NCBI GenBank assembly: GCA_030037545.1 | Contig: JASHRF010000084.1 | Coordinates: 1-64,000 of the forward strand | DNA: 64,000 nt | Source: Acidobacteriaceae bacterium | Lineage (GTDB): Bacteria > Acidobacteriota > Terriglobia > Terriglobales > Acidobacteriaceae | Direction of reading: 5' to 3' | Part shown: positions 26,400 to 35,477 of the stretch, piece after piece | Position numbering within the stretch: position 1 is the stretch's first letter | Layout of the letters: every line of letters begins with the position of its first letter | Program-made: the position numbers and the translations under genes | Notes under the pieces: model-generated | Databases searched by the model: none | Told to the model about the DNA's origin: nothing | The model's input: only the letters and a program-made list of their open reading frames with translations

Positions 26400-27011
26400 A
26401 TGGAACCCTTCCGTACATTGACATCGCTGGCCATGCCTCTCGATCGCACCAACGTCGATACCGACCAGATCATTCCCAAGCAGTTTTTGAAGCGCATCGA
26501 GCGCACCGGCTACGGCGATTTTCTGTTCTTCGACTGGCGCCAGACCGCGGAAGGCGAGCCCGTGAAGGAATTCGTGCTCAACGATCCGCGCTATAAGGAC
26601 GCGCAGATTCTCATCGCGGGGAAAAACTTCGGCTGCGGGTCCAGTCGCGAGCACGCCGCATGGGCACTGAGCGATTACGGATTCCGCGTGGTCATCGCGC
26701 CCACTTTCGCCGACATTTTTTTCTCCAATGCCGGCAAGAATGGCATTGTGCTGGCGCGGCTCTCAGAAGAAGAAGTCAACACGCTCCTCCAAAACGCACA
26801 AAACATCCCGGGATATAAGCTCACTGTCTCGCTTGAGAACCAGACAGTGGCCGATGTTCGCGGCTTCAGCGCGAAGTTCGAGATCGATCCGTTCCGCAAG
26901 TTTTGTTTGCTCGAAGGGCTCGACGATATCGGCCTCACGCTGCGGCACGCCGCCGAGCTGGATGAGTTTGAAGCCAGGCACGACAAGGCGGAGTGGCTGA
27001 TGGCAAAGTGA
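26400..27011 (+). CDS. leuD: 3-isopropylmalate dehydratase, small subunit
   Basis: 203 residues. The ATG at 26400 gives the family start MEPFRTLTSLAMPLDRTNVD; AGGAGG lies 12 bases before it inside leuC. Conserved blocks are DTDQIIPKQFLKRIERTGYG and GKNFGCGSSREHAAWAL, the swivelling domain that completes the LeuC active site. Translational coupling to leuC is likely given the one-base gap. A long gap of 214 bases with a heptad hairpin separates it from ilvB. Confidence 0.96.
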   Translation: MEPFRTLTSLAMPLDRTNVDTDQIIPKQFLKRIERTGYGDFLFFDWRQTAEGEPVKEFVLNDPRYKDAQILIAGKNFGCGSSREHAAWALSDYGFRVVIAPTFADIFFSNAGKNGIVLARLSEEEVNTLLQNAQNIPGYKLTVSLENQTVADVRGFSAKFEIDPFRKFCLLEGLDDIGLTLRHAAELDEFEARHDKAEWLMAK

Positions 27012-27013
27012 AA

Positions 27014-27215
27014 GGCAGCTTCTAGCTGCTGGCTTCCAGCCTTTTCCGGCGATGAAGGGACAAGAGGATGGGCACCAGCTTCCAGAGCTTTCACAAAAAC
27101 CGGGCGGGTTGATGAACTCTGGGAGGACGGTTGAGGCCGCCAAGATTTACTCGGCATTCTTCAGTAGCAGGACGAACGAGCTAGAAGCTAGGAGCTAGAA
27201 GTCAGCAGCTAAAAA
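27014..27215 (+). repeat. Heptad-repeat hairpin between leuD and ilvB
   Basis: The left arm (27014-27045) includes TTCTAGCTGCTGGCTTCCAG. The right arm (27178-27215) has five heptads, GCTAGAA, GCTAGGA, GCTAGAA, GTCAGCA and GCTAAAA, and can pair with it over about 20 bases with one mismatch in the best part. About 130 bases lie between the arms. The AAGGAG of ilvB starts at the end of the right arm. Confidence 0.65.
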
Positions 27216-27225
27216 GGAGCGGCAC

Positions 27226-28998
27226 ATGGGGACCAATGGCAACGCGCAAGCAACGAATGCACGACTGAACCCGCCCACGCGGCTGACCGGCGCGGAGATT
27301 CTGTGGGCTACGCTGGCGGGCGAGGGTGTGGACACGGTCTTCGGTTATCCGGGCGGCGCAATTCTGCCGGCCTACGATGCGCTGCGCAAGTTTCCCATTC
27401 GCCATGTTCTGGTGCGCCACGAGCAGTGCGCGGCGCACATGGCCGACGGCTACGCGCGCGCGTCGGGTAAAGTGGGCGTGGCTATTGCTACCAGCGGGCC
27501 CGGCGCGACCAATCTTGTCACCGGCATTGCCACGGCCATGCTGGATTCGGTTCCCATCGTCTGCATCACCGGCAATGTGTCGAGCAAGGTGCTGGGCACC
27601 GATGCGTTCCAGGAAGTGGATATCACCGGGATTACACTGCCGGTGACCAAGCACAATTTTCTTGTCAACAAGACCGATGATTTCGCGCAGGCGATTCGCC
27701 ACGCGTTTCAAATCGCGCGCTGCGGCCGTCCCGGCCCGGTGCTCGTTGACATTACCAAGGATGCGCAGCAGGGTTCGGCGATCTTCGATTTTGAAGCAGC
27801 AAAGCCGCGAGCGTATCGTCCGCATCCCATGCTGCGTGTGGAGGAGTCTGGACTCGACCAGGCTGCCGAGCTGATTCGCAACGCGAAGCGGCCGGTGATT
27901 CTCGCCGGCCACGGCGTGATGGAATCCGGCGCCATGGAGCAGGTGCGCGCGCTGGCCGAACGCGCGCAAATTCCGGTCGGCCTTACGCTGCTGGGCCTGG
28001 GCGGATTTCCTGCGTCGCATCCGCTCAGCCTGGGCATGATGGGCATGCACGGCGAGGCGTGGGTGAATCACGCGATTCAGGAGTCTGATCTTTTGATCGC
28101 CTGCGGTATGAGGTTCGACGATCGCGTTACCGGCACGCTTTCAAGTTACGCGCTCAAGGCCAAAAAAATTCACATCGAAATCGATCCCGCCGAAGTCAAC
28201 AAAAATGTAAAAGTCGACGTCGCGCTGGTCGGCGATTTGCGCCAGGTGCTCGAAGATCTGTTACCGCGCGTTTCGGGGCGCGACGGTTCGGCTTGGCTCA
28301 AGACAATCGAAGCCAGCAAGGGCGTGGTTGCGGTGCGCGACATCAAGAACCTGCCCGACTCCGGGCACCTGTATGCGGCGCATGTGATGCACGATCTTTG
28401 GCGCATCACCGGTGGGGACGCGGTGGTCGTCACCGATGTGGGCCAGCACCAGATGTGGGAGGCGCAGTATTTTCATCACGAGAAGCCGCGCACGCTCATT
28501 ACTTCCGGCGGCCTGGGGACGATGGGATTTGCGTTGCCCGCGGCCATCGGCGTCAAGTTCGCGTGCCCGGAAAAAGATGTGTGGGTAGTAGCCGGTGATG
28601 GCGGATTCCAGATGACGGCGGCCGAACTGGCAACGATTGTGCAGGAAAAGCTCAAGATCAACATTGCCATCATCAACAACGGCTACCTGGGCATGGTGCG
28701 GCAGTGGCAGGAGTTTTTCTACGAGCGCAACTACGAGGCCACCCCGCTGGTGAGCCCCGATTTCGTGAAACTCGCCGACGCCCACGGCATTCCTGGACGC
28801 ACGGTGCGCACGCGGGCTGAAGTGGCCGAAGCGGTGAACCAGGCCCGTTCCGCGCCGGGCGCGTTTCTGCTCAACTTCCTGGTCGAAAAAGAGGAATCGG
28901 TGTACCCGATGATCCCCGCCGGCAGCGCCTTGCACGAAATGATTCGGAGGCCGGGCAGGTGGGGCAAGGATCCGCTGGAAGAATCGGCAGACGAGTAA
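27226..28998 (+). CDS. ilvB: Acetolactate synthase, large (catalytic) subunit
   Basis: 590 residues, with AAGGAG six bases before the ATG. The N-terminal ThDP pyrimidine domain has GVDTVFGYPGGAILPAYDAL and the catalytic Glu in VRHEQCAAHMADGYAR. A central FAD-binding domain follows, and the C-terminal pyrophosphate domain has the motif GDGGFQMTAAELATIVQE with NNGYLGMVRQWQEFFY. It makes acetolactate or acetohydroxybutyrate, the first shared step to valine, leucine and isoleucine. The regulatory subunit gene follows after a 175-base gap. Length and motifs are normal. Confidence 0.96.
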   Translation: MGTNGNAQATNARLNPPTRLTGAEILWATLAGEGVDTVFGYPGGAILPAYDALRKFPIRHVLVRHEQCAAHMADGYARASGKVGVAIATSGPGATNLVTGIATAMLDSVPIVCITGNVSSKVLGTDAFQEVDITGITLPVTKHNFLVNKTDDFAQAIRHAFQIARCGRPGPVLVDITKDAQQGSAIFDFEAAKPRAYRPHPMLRVEESGLDQAAELIRNAKRPVILAGHGVMESGAMEQVRALAERAQIPVGLTLLGLGGFPASHPLSLGMMGMHGEAWVNHAIQESDLLIACGMRFDDRVTGTLSSYALKAKKIHIEIDPAEVNKNVKVDVALVGDLRQVLEDLLPRVSGRDGSAWLKTIEASKGVVAVRDIKNLPDSGHLYAAHVMHDLWRITGGDAVVVTDVGQHQMWEAQYFHHEKPRTLITSGGLGTMGFALPAAIGVKFACPEKDVWVVAGDGGFQMTAAELATIVQEKLKINIAIINNGYLGMVRQWQEFFYERNYEATPLVSPDFVKLADAHGIPGRTVRTRAEVAEAVNQARSAPGAFLLNFLVEKEESVYPMIPAGSALHEMIRRPGRWGKDPLEESADE

Positions 28999-29008
28999 AA
29001 GAACCCGC

Positions 29009-29168
29009 TTTTAGCTGTTAGCCTTTAGCTCTTAGCTACGCCAGCGCAGCGATCAACCGAAGTGGTCTTTTTGTTGACCAGCCGGTTTGGCTTGCAAGGC
29101 ATCGAGGAGTTGAAAGGGCGCCAGCGCCGATGAAAAGCTAAGAGCTAGAGGCTAAGAGCCAGGAGCTG
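29009..29168 (+). repeat. Heptad-repeat hairpin between ilvB and ilvN
   Basis: The left arm reads TTAGCTG, TTAGCCT, TTAGCTC and TTAGCTA (29011-29038). The right arm (29134-29168) reads GCTAAGA, GCTAGAG, GCTAAGA, GCCAGGA and GCTG. The arms match over about 21 of 23 positions. The ilvN ribosome binding site AGGAG (29161-29165) is part of the right arm, so pairing would hide it. Confidence 0.7.
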
Positions 29169-29173
29169 TTTTT

Positions 29174-29758
29174 ATGCTGCACACATTCGTTGCTTACGTT
29201 GAAGACCTGCCGGGCGTGTTGACGCGCGTGGCTTCGCTGTTTCGGCGGCTGAACATCAACATCAACTCGCTTACGGTGGGGCGCAGCGAGCGCGCGGGGT
29301 TGTCGCGGCTTACGTTGGTGTGCGAGGCGTCGGCCGAGGCCGGGCATCGCATCCGCGCCAGTTTGTTCAAGCTCGAAAACATTGTCGACGTGGACGACAT
29401 TGCGCAGGCGCCGGCGGTCACGCGCGAGCTGGCGCTCATCAAAGTGGCAGCCACACCGCAGAACCGCTCGCAGCTTTTCGACCTGGTCGAAGTCTTTCGC
29501 GCGCGCATCGTCGATCTTACCTCGGAGTCTTTGATCATCGAGATGACGGGCGTGGAGAGCAAGATTGAAGGACTGCTCGAGATTCTGCGCGAGGACGAAG
29601 GGCGGATACTGGAAATCTGCCGCAGCGGCAAGATGACCATGCGCCGCGGTCATCACCTGAGCAGCGTATTGCGGGCCATGGGCGCGGGTGAGACGGAGAC
29701 GGTTGAGCCGGGCGGGAACGAAACGCAGGAAGAAGGCTTGCCGAGCGCGCTAGAATAG
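29174..29758 (+). CDS. ilvN: Acetolactate synthase, small (regulatory) subunit
   Basis: 194 residues. An ACT domain at about 2-75 (LHTFVAYVEDLPGVLTRVAS, NININSLTVG) is followed by the ALS_ss C-terminal domain (LALIKVAATPQNRSQLFDLV, LIIEMTGVESKIEGLLEIL). It binds valine and adjusts the activity of IlvB. Since the LeuA of this operon has no feedback domain, this subunit may be the main end-product sensor encoded here. The start follows AGGAG by 8 bases, and that site lies in the arm of a hairpin. The tail after residue 170 is polar and variable. Confidence 0.94.
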   Translation: MLHTFVAYVEDLPGVLTRVASLFRRLNININSLTVGRSERAGLSRLTLVCEASAEAGHRIRASLFKLENIVDVDDIAQAPAVTRELALIKVAATPQNRSQLFDLVEVFRARIVDLTSESLIIEMTGVESKIEGLLEILREDEGRILEICRSGKMTMRRGHHLSSVLRAMGAGETETVEPGGNETQEEGLPSALE

Positions 29759-29783
29759 TGGGCTCCCGAACGAGTCGCAGGAC

Positions 29784-30942
<1,159 letters not shown>

Positions 30943-31034
30943 AGCTCGATACAACGCGAGAGATCGGCCATGCGAGGTGCGCTTTGCATGGCGCGCTTAG
31001 ATCTTGTCGATGCTGAGATCAATGGGACCCACGT

Positions 31035-31202
31035 CGCTTCCAAGGTGACGAAGTGCAGCTTGATGGAGTTCTTTAGGTTGCCGGACGGTCCGGCCGCGTC
31101 CTTTTCGTTGACGCGAAAAAGGACGGATTCGAAGACGCCGGCGCGGCGGGCGGCGGGCCGATCCTCGTCATGGCGTTGGCCGAGGCCGGCGGCATGGTGA
31201 AC
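31035..31202 (-). pseudogene. Decayed fragment of the lon 3' region
   Basis: On the minus strand the sequence first reads FTMPPASANAMTRI, matching [15 protein letters not shown] around the catalytic serine of Lon. After a gap of about 30 missing codons and a frame change it reads RRAGVFESVLFRVNEKDAAG, then NLKNSIKLHFV. The intact Lon at 39.1 kb has [20 protein letters not shown] and [11 protein letters not shown]. The nucleotide match is roughly three in four. It lies in opposite orientation to the full gene, 8 kb away. The catalytic lysine block is missing, so it is a shard, perhaps of a second lon. Part of it now encodes the tail of the gene at 31073-31489. Confidence 0.75.
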
Positions 31203-31489
31203 GGTTGCACGCGAAAGGCGCTGTTTCCCAGCGGAATCATGGCCACCGGCACTGGAGAGCGCTGCGCCTTGCCGTGGAAGATGCGCGAGAAAAGCCAGCC
31301 GGCCAGTCGCGCGTCGGAAATTTCCGGCCGACCCTGCCAAAAATCCGGCGCTAAGTCGCAATAGATGTGGAGGTGGCCGAGCTGCAGCTCGATATGCCGG
31401 GATTTGCGCGGGAAATGGCGGCGTGCATTGCGCGTGCCGATGTAGAGGCCGGACACTTCGCGCCCGCAGCCGATCGTTCGAACCACCAT
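31073..31489 (-). CDS. Small protein of unknown function, paralog 2 of the cassette
   Basis: 138 residues. Residues 1-95 are clearly homologous to the gene at 32080-32442: both have MVV(K/R)T, GREV(T/S)GL, GT.NARR.FPR, IELQL.HL.I, FW.G.PEI.D.RL, a later VP and MIP, and end near FR..P. About half of the positions agree. From about residue 96 this copy runs into a lon remnant, so its last 40 residues are not original. The pattern suggests a compact fold with an N-terminal strand rich in Arg and a conserved FWxGxPEI core. No signal peptide or membrane segment is visible. It is the third gene of a minus-strand cassette, starting 21 bases after the middle gene. Function is unknown. Confidence 0.6.
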   Translation of the reverse strand: MVVRTIGCGREVSGLYIGTRNARRHFPRKSRHIELQLGHLHIYCDLAPDFWQGRPEISDARLAGWLFSRIFHGKAQRSPVPVAMIPLGNSAFRVQPFTMPPASANAMTRIGPPPAAPASSNPSFFASTKRTRPDRPAT

Positions 31490-31510
31490 AGCCTCAACTC
31501 ACGGAGCGTC

Positions 31511-32008
31511 TCAGGCTGTGGCGCGGTGTCCGGTCGTGCCCGCAGGCCGTGTCTGCGGTAAGCGGCGCAGGACGCCCGGCACGATACGGTCTGCGCTGCG
31601 GCCCGCGGCGTGCCCGGGGAGCGAGCGCTTGCCGATGAACACTTCGCCCAGCGCCAGCCGCGCATTGCCTTCGAGGTCCAGGTAGCCGGCCGAGCACTCT
31701 TTGCACAGCGCCTGCGCCTCCGGCGAACGATGGGGCGCAATCAGCACGGGTGTAGCCGCGCCGTCATAGTGCGCCACATCCTTGTGCAACGCCTGCAGCG
31801 CGTTGCGCAGGTTCTCCGGCTGGGTGCTGGTGTTGATTTCGCAGGCCAGCGTGTGGCTGTGGCCGAGAACATCCACGCGCGCCAGCATGGGGCCGCGCGG
31901 AGCCCGCCGGATTTCCTTCAGCTTGATCACGGAGACTTGTCCAAGCAACGCCCGCAGGGCTTCGGTGGCACGATATTCCAGTTCGTCCATGGAGCTGTTC
32001 GTCTTCAT
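31511..32008 (-). CDS. Nuclease-fold-like protein of unknown function, middle gene of the cassette
   Basis: 165 residues from the ATG at 32008, with GAGAGAGGG six bases before it; an ATG two codons upstream touches that site. Residues 20-110 resemble a family I associate with a restriction-endonuclease-like fold: LARVDVLGHSHTLACEINT, then a helix, ATPVLIAPHRSPEAQALCKE and GYLDLEGNARLALGEVFI. The acidic residues of VDV and CEI sit where a PD-(D/E)xK site would, but the expected Lys after the Glu is Asn, so catalysis is doubtful. Relatives usually go on with a winged-helix part; here only about 40 Arg/Pro-rich residues follow, so the gene may be shortened. Paralogous small genes flank it on both sides in the same direction. 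Confidence 0.6.
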   Translation of the reverse strand: MKTNSSMDELEYRATEALRALLGQVSVIKLKEIRRAPRGPMLARVDVLGHSHTLACEINTSTQPENLRNALQALHKDVAHYDGAATPVLIAPHRSPEAQALCKECSAGYLDLEGNARLALGEVFIGKRSLPGHAAGRSADRIVPGVLRRLPQTRPAGTTGHRATA

Positions 32009-32079
32009 TGCCATCCCTCTCTCGCTGAAATAGTTGGTTTGGCCAAAAAATGAAAAAATCTTTCCGCCTGGTCTGCGAG

Positions 32080-32442
32080 TCAGGCTGCGCTGCTGGGGGC
32101 TAGACTTCCGGGTGTCAACGCCGGCGCGGTGTGGCGCAGCTTCGCTCCCCGCCAGGGGCCGAGCCGGAACGAGTTCCTGCCCGAAGGAATCATGTCCAGC
32201 GGCAGGGGCACGCGGCTGGTTTCGCTCTTCGACTGTTTCTCCTGCAGCCAGGCGCAGAGACGCCGGTCGTGAATCTCCGGCTGGCCACTCCAGAACGCGG
32301 GCGTCAATCCGCACTCGATGCGCAGATGGTCGAGTTGCAGCTCAATGGCGGATACGTTGCGGGGAAAGAAACGCCGGGCATTCGAGGTGCCCACATGCAG
32401 CCCGGTTACTTCGCGGCCTTTGCACTGAGTTTTTACCACCAT
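32080..32442 (-). CDS. Small protein of unknown function, paralog 1 of the cassette
   Basis: 120 residues, with GGAGG six bases before the ATG at 32442, the best start signal of the cassette. Conserved blocks shared with paralog 2 are [52 protein letters not shown] and [19 protein letters not shown]. Residues after about 97 are Pro/Ala-rich and not shared. The Arg-rich first half and lack of any export signal suggest a cytoplasmic protein that may touch nucleic acid; that is a guess. It is first in a three-gene minus-strand run and ends 71 bases before the start of the nuclease-fold-like gene. Confidence 0.65.
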   Translation of the reverse strand: MVVKTQCKGREVTGLHVGTSNARRFFPRNVSAIELQLDHLRIECGLTPAFWSGQPEIHDRRLCAWLQEKQSKSETSRVPLPLDMIPSGRNSFRLGPWRGAKLRHTAPALTPGSLAPSSAA

Positions 32443-32912
32443 AGCAAACCTCCGCTAAGTCAAGCCAGTTCAGCAGTGGAGCAGCCGCTTGGCGCGGCCG
32501 CCGAAATTACGCAGCATGTACACGGTCGATAGAATGTGCCTGGAATCGATTCAGTTTTCTTTTTCCAAGTTGCTCCGCCCGCATCACCTCCGACTATTTT
32601 GGAGTACACGCGTCGCGTACACTTCGCTTCACCGGTCGAACCGGTAAGTGACAAGGCTGAGAATTACTGCGCGCGCCGGGCTGTGGCCCGAGGCCCGCGC
32701 TGCAGTTGTCGATCGACTGGGAGAGTTCAGGTAGGCCAGGATGAAACTTCTACTTGCGCTCTTGCGATCAACCCGACCGCGTGCGTCATATCCCAAGCAT
32801 CTGTGAAAATACTGGCTCGAATTGAGACAGATGTCAAGAGGATGGGAGCGATCCAACTCGAAAATTCACGCATTTTGCACGCACTTCTGTGCGCTTCGCT
32901 CGACAAAGCGAT
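32443..32912. other. 470-base gap between the cassette and the ABC ATPase
   Basis: A plus-strand frame at 32536-32916 is open but has no ribosome binding site or recognisable content. No part of either strand resembles an FtsX/MacB permease, which would be expected next to the ATPase. The promoter of the cassette should lie in the right-hand end near 32460-32560, but no clear -35/-10 pair stands out. Confidence 0.5.
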
Positions 32913-33704
32913 TTAGCGAAATCGGCGCGAAGGCTCGTCCGAAAAAATCTGCCCGTCGCGAATGTGCACGACGCGATGCGCGAACTCGGCGATGTCGGGT
33001 TCGTGGGTGACCAGCACCATCGTATTGCCCTCGGCATGGAGATGATCGAAGAGCGCCATGATCTCCAATCCGGTTTTGGAATCGAGATTGCCCGTCGGTT
33101 CATCGGCCAGAATGATGGAGGGATGGTTCACCAGCGCCCGCGCCACGGCCACACGCTGCCGCTGGCCGCCGGAAAGCTCGTTGGGTTTGTGATACATGCG
33201 CGATTCCAGGCCCACATCGGTCAGCGCCTGCTTGGCGCGCTCGATCCGCTCCGCCGCGGGCGTGCCGTTGTAAATCAGCGGCAGCTCCACGTTGTGCAGC
33301 GAGGTAGCTCGGGCCAACAGGTTGAAAGTCTGGAAGACGAAGCCAATCTCCTTGTTGCGGATGCGGGCCAGCTCGTCGTCGTTCAGCTCGCTCACCAGTT
33401 GCCCGTTAAGCCAGTAGCGGCCTTTCGAGGGAGTATCCAGGCAGCCGATCAGGTTCATCAGCGTTGATTTGCCGGAGCCCGAAGGGCCCATGATGGCCAC
33501 ATACTCGTTGTGCCGGATGCGCAGATTCACGCCGCGCAGCGCGTGCACCTGCTGCTCGGAGCCCATGTCGTAGGTGCGCCACAGGTCCTCGACGACGATC
33601 ATCTCGCCGTTGCGCCCGGTCGCAGATTGCACAAGCTCCTCAGTTCCGATGCCGTTCACAGCCATCCGCGTCACATCCTGTGTCACCATTGTAGAATCCG
33701 GCAT
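32913..33704 (-). CDS. ABC transporter ATP-binding protein (MacB type)
   Basis: 263 residues; a start at 33689 (MVTQDVTR) is also possible. Motifs: Walker [11 protein letters not shown]-loop VFQTFNLL, signature [16 protein letters not shown], Walker [13 protein letters not shown] and switch [21 protein letters not shown] and [10 protein letters not shown] are typical for MacB/LolD-like ATPases. It follows the adaptor gene by 67 bases on the same strand, forming a MacA-like/ATPase pair. The usual third component, an integral permease with a large periplasmic domain, is not encoded next to it. Either the permease lies elsewhere or it was lost when the adjacent cassette arrived. Confidence 0.92.
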   Translation of the reverse strand: MPDSTMVTQDVTRMAVNGIGTEELVQSATGRNGEMIVVEDLWRTYDMGSEQQVHALRGVNLRIRHNEYVAIMGPSGSGKSTLMNLIGCLDTPSKGRYWLNGQLVSELNDDELARIRNKEIGFVFQTFNLLARATSLHNVELPLIYNGTPAAERIERAKQALTDVGLESRMYHKPNELSGGQRQRVAVARALVNHPSIILADEPTGNLDSKTGLEIMALFDHLHAEGNTMVLVTHEPDIAEFAHRVVHIRDGQIFSDEPSRRFR

Positions 33705-33771
33705 CCGCGATGCAGCTTGTCCCTGGCGCGGCGTCCTAATCCGAGTCCCTAGTCCCCATAAGTGCCTGCAT

Positions 33772-35151
33772 TTACGATCCGCTGCTGGTCAGTGACAGCG
33801 GCTGCGCCGTATCGCGCTTCAGCAATGCGCCGTCTTTGAGAACGCGCAGCGTCTGGTAGGGGCCGCTCACGATCTCTTCACCCGGGCTGAGGCCGGAGAG
33901 CACTTCAATATCCGTGGCGCCGGTAATGCCCGTACTGACGGGAACAAACCGGGCGCGCAGACGGCCGTGGGTATCTTTCTCCGCCACGAACACGCCTTGC
34001 ACCGGATTGGACTTGACGTTCGAAGCCACCGTGGCGGCCTGCACTCCGCCTTTGCTGCTTTTCTTGTCGAGCGAAGGATCGTAGAGGGTGAGCGCCTGAA
34101 TGGGCAACCCAACCACGTTGTGCTTATGCGCGGTGGTGATCTTGGCCGTGCAGGAGAGCCCCGGGCGCAGCTCCTTCGACGGATCGGAGAGCGTAACCAC
34201 GACTTTGAAATCCTTGGCTTCCTCGGTCCCGGTGGTCGATTGCGAGGTGGCGATACCTGTTGAGCGCAGCAGCGCCTGGTCGCCCACCAGGGTGACAACG
34301 CCCTTAAACACCTTGCCGGGCAGCGCATCCACCGTAACATTGGCGGGTTGGCCCAGCTGCACGTTCACAATGTCGGTTTCGTCCACCTTCACTTCGGCGG
34401 TCACCACGCTCATGTCGGCCAGCGTCATCAGGGTCGAGCCTTCGGTGTTCTGGATGCCTTCGACCACGGTTTCGCCTTCGCGCACCGGCTCATCGGTCAC
34501 CACGCCGTCGAAGGGAGCGACCGCAATGGTGCGGTTGAGCAGATCCTGGTCGGCCTGCAACGTGGCCACGTCGGTTTGCATGTGGCCGCGCGCCGACTGG
34601 GTATTGGCCTTGGCCTGGTTGAGCTGGGCTGCGGCCTGAGCAACCGACGCCACGTCGAGATCGTAGGCGGCTTTGGCGTCATCGTACTGCTGCTTGGAGT
34701 CGATGCCGTCGTTGAACAGGGCCTGAGCGCGATTCCAGTCCAGCTTTTTCTGTTCGAGGTCTGCCTGCGCGTGCTCGAGATTGGCCTGCTGGGTCTTTTC
34801 GGCGGCAACATAGGATGCAATATCGGTCTTGGCAGCGTCGATCGCCGCCTTCTGGCCATCCACGGTCGCCTGTTGCTGAATGTTCTCGATGGTGGCTATG
34901 ACTTCGCCCCGGGTGACCTTGTCGCCTTCCTTCACGTACAGGTGCGTCACCCGCCCCATGGCGGTGGCCCCTACGACCACATAAGCCTTGGGCTTGATCT
35001 GTCCCGTGCCGCTGACGATGGTTGTCAGGTCTTCGCGCACTACCCTGGCGGTATAGACCTTCGTGTAACCGGACTGCTGCTTGACGACCATGAAGGTCAC
35101 AAGCCCCGCGGCAACCAGAACGGCGAGACCGATCAGGAGAATCTTTTTCAT
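33772..35151 (-). CDS. Efflux periplasmic adaptor (MacA/HlyD family)
   Basis: 459 residues from the ATG at 35151. An N-terminal membrane anchor ([20 protein letters not shown]) is followed by the first half of a lipoyl-like domain ([20 protein letters not shown]). A long alpha-helical hairpin rich in Ala, Gln and Asp spans about residues 85-210 and is the coiled coil that meets the outer-membrane channel. The second lipoyl half ([13 protein letters not shown]) and beta-barrel domains follow ([17 protein letters not shown]). Such adaptors link an inner-membrane pump to TolC. No TolC homolog or permease is seen in the window. The gap upstream to the GWxTD gene is 326 bases. Confidence 0.92.
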   Translation of the reverse strand: MKKILLIGLAVLVAAGLVTFMVVKQQSGYTKVYTARVVREDLTTIVSGTGQIKPKAYVVVGATAMGRVTHLYVKEGDKVTRGEVIATIENIQQQATVDGQKAAIDAAKTDIASYVAAEKTQQANLEHAQADLEQKKLDWNRAQALFNDGIDSKQQYDDAKAAYDLDVASVAQAAAQLNQAKANTQSARGHMQTDVATLQADQDLLNRTIAVAPFDGVVTDEPVREGETVVEGIQNTEGSTLMTLADMSVVTAEVKVDETDIVNVQLGQPANVTVDALPGKVFKGVVTLVGDQALLRSTGIATSQSTTGTEEAKDFKVVVTLSDPSKELRPGLSCTAKITTAHKHNVVGLPIQALTLYDPSLDKKSSKGGVQAATVASNVKSNPVQGVFVAEKDTHGRLRARFVPVSTGITGATDIEVLSGLSPGEEIVSGPYQTLRVLKDGALLKRDTAQPLSLTSSGS

Positions 35152-35477
35152 GAGAGCAACTGACTCCAAATGTGTCTTTGCAGTGTACGCAGCCGGGGCT
35201 CACACGGTTCCCATCGCCATCCCCAGGGGACCTAAAGCAGCGTTGAGTATTGGACGCAGCAGGCGAGGCAGCAGAAATCGCAATCTCGCGGATAGGGGAC
35301 GGCTGAGGTATCCGCCGTCACTGAAACCCTTGTTTCCCCGCTATTTTACCCTACCGGACCGTCTGCGCCGATGACATCGATCCCGGCCGTCCGTCAAAAA
35401 ATTGGACAACTGTGCCGAAAGTCTTGCCCGGCAGCATTTAGGAACGTAGAATAGAGGCTCGCAGGAGTTTTACGGCA
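35152..35477. other. Divergent regulatory gap between the adaptor and GWxTD genes
   Basis: This 326-base gap holds the GWxTD promoter (35424-35452) and, on the minus strand near 35340-35350, a TAAAAT that could be the -10 of the adaptor gene without a matching -35. No gene or RNA was recognised. Confidence 0.4.
35424..35452 (+). promoter_or_regulatory. Probable promoter of the GWxTD gene
   Basis: TTGCCC (35424-35429), a 17-base spacer and TAGAAT (35447-35452) lie about 25 bases before the ATG at 35478. CAGGAG sits between the -10 and the start and serves as ribosome binding site. Confidence 0.45.

Noticed and set aside
32443..32912. Search for a remnant of a MacB/FtsX permease next to the ATPase
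   Set aside because: No frame on either strand shows the membrane segments or periplasmic-domain blocks of these permeases.
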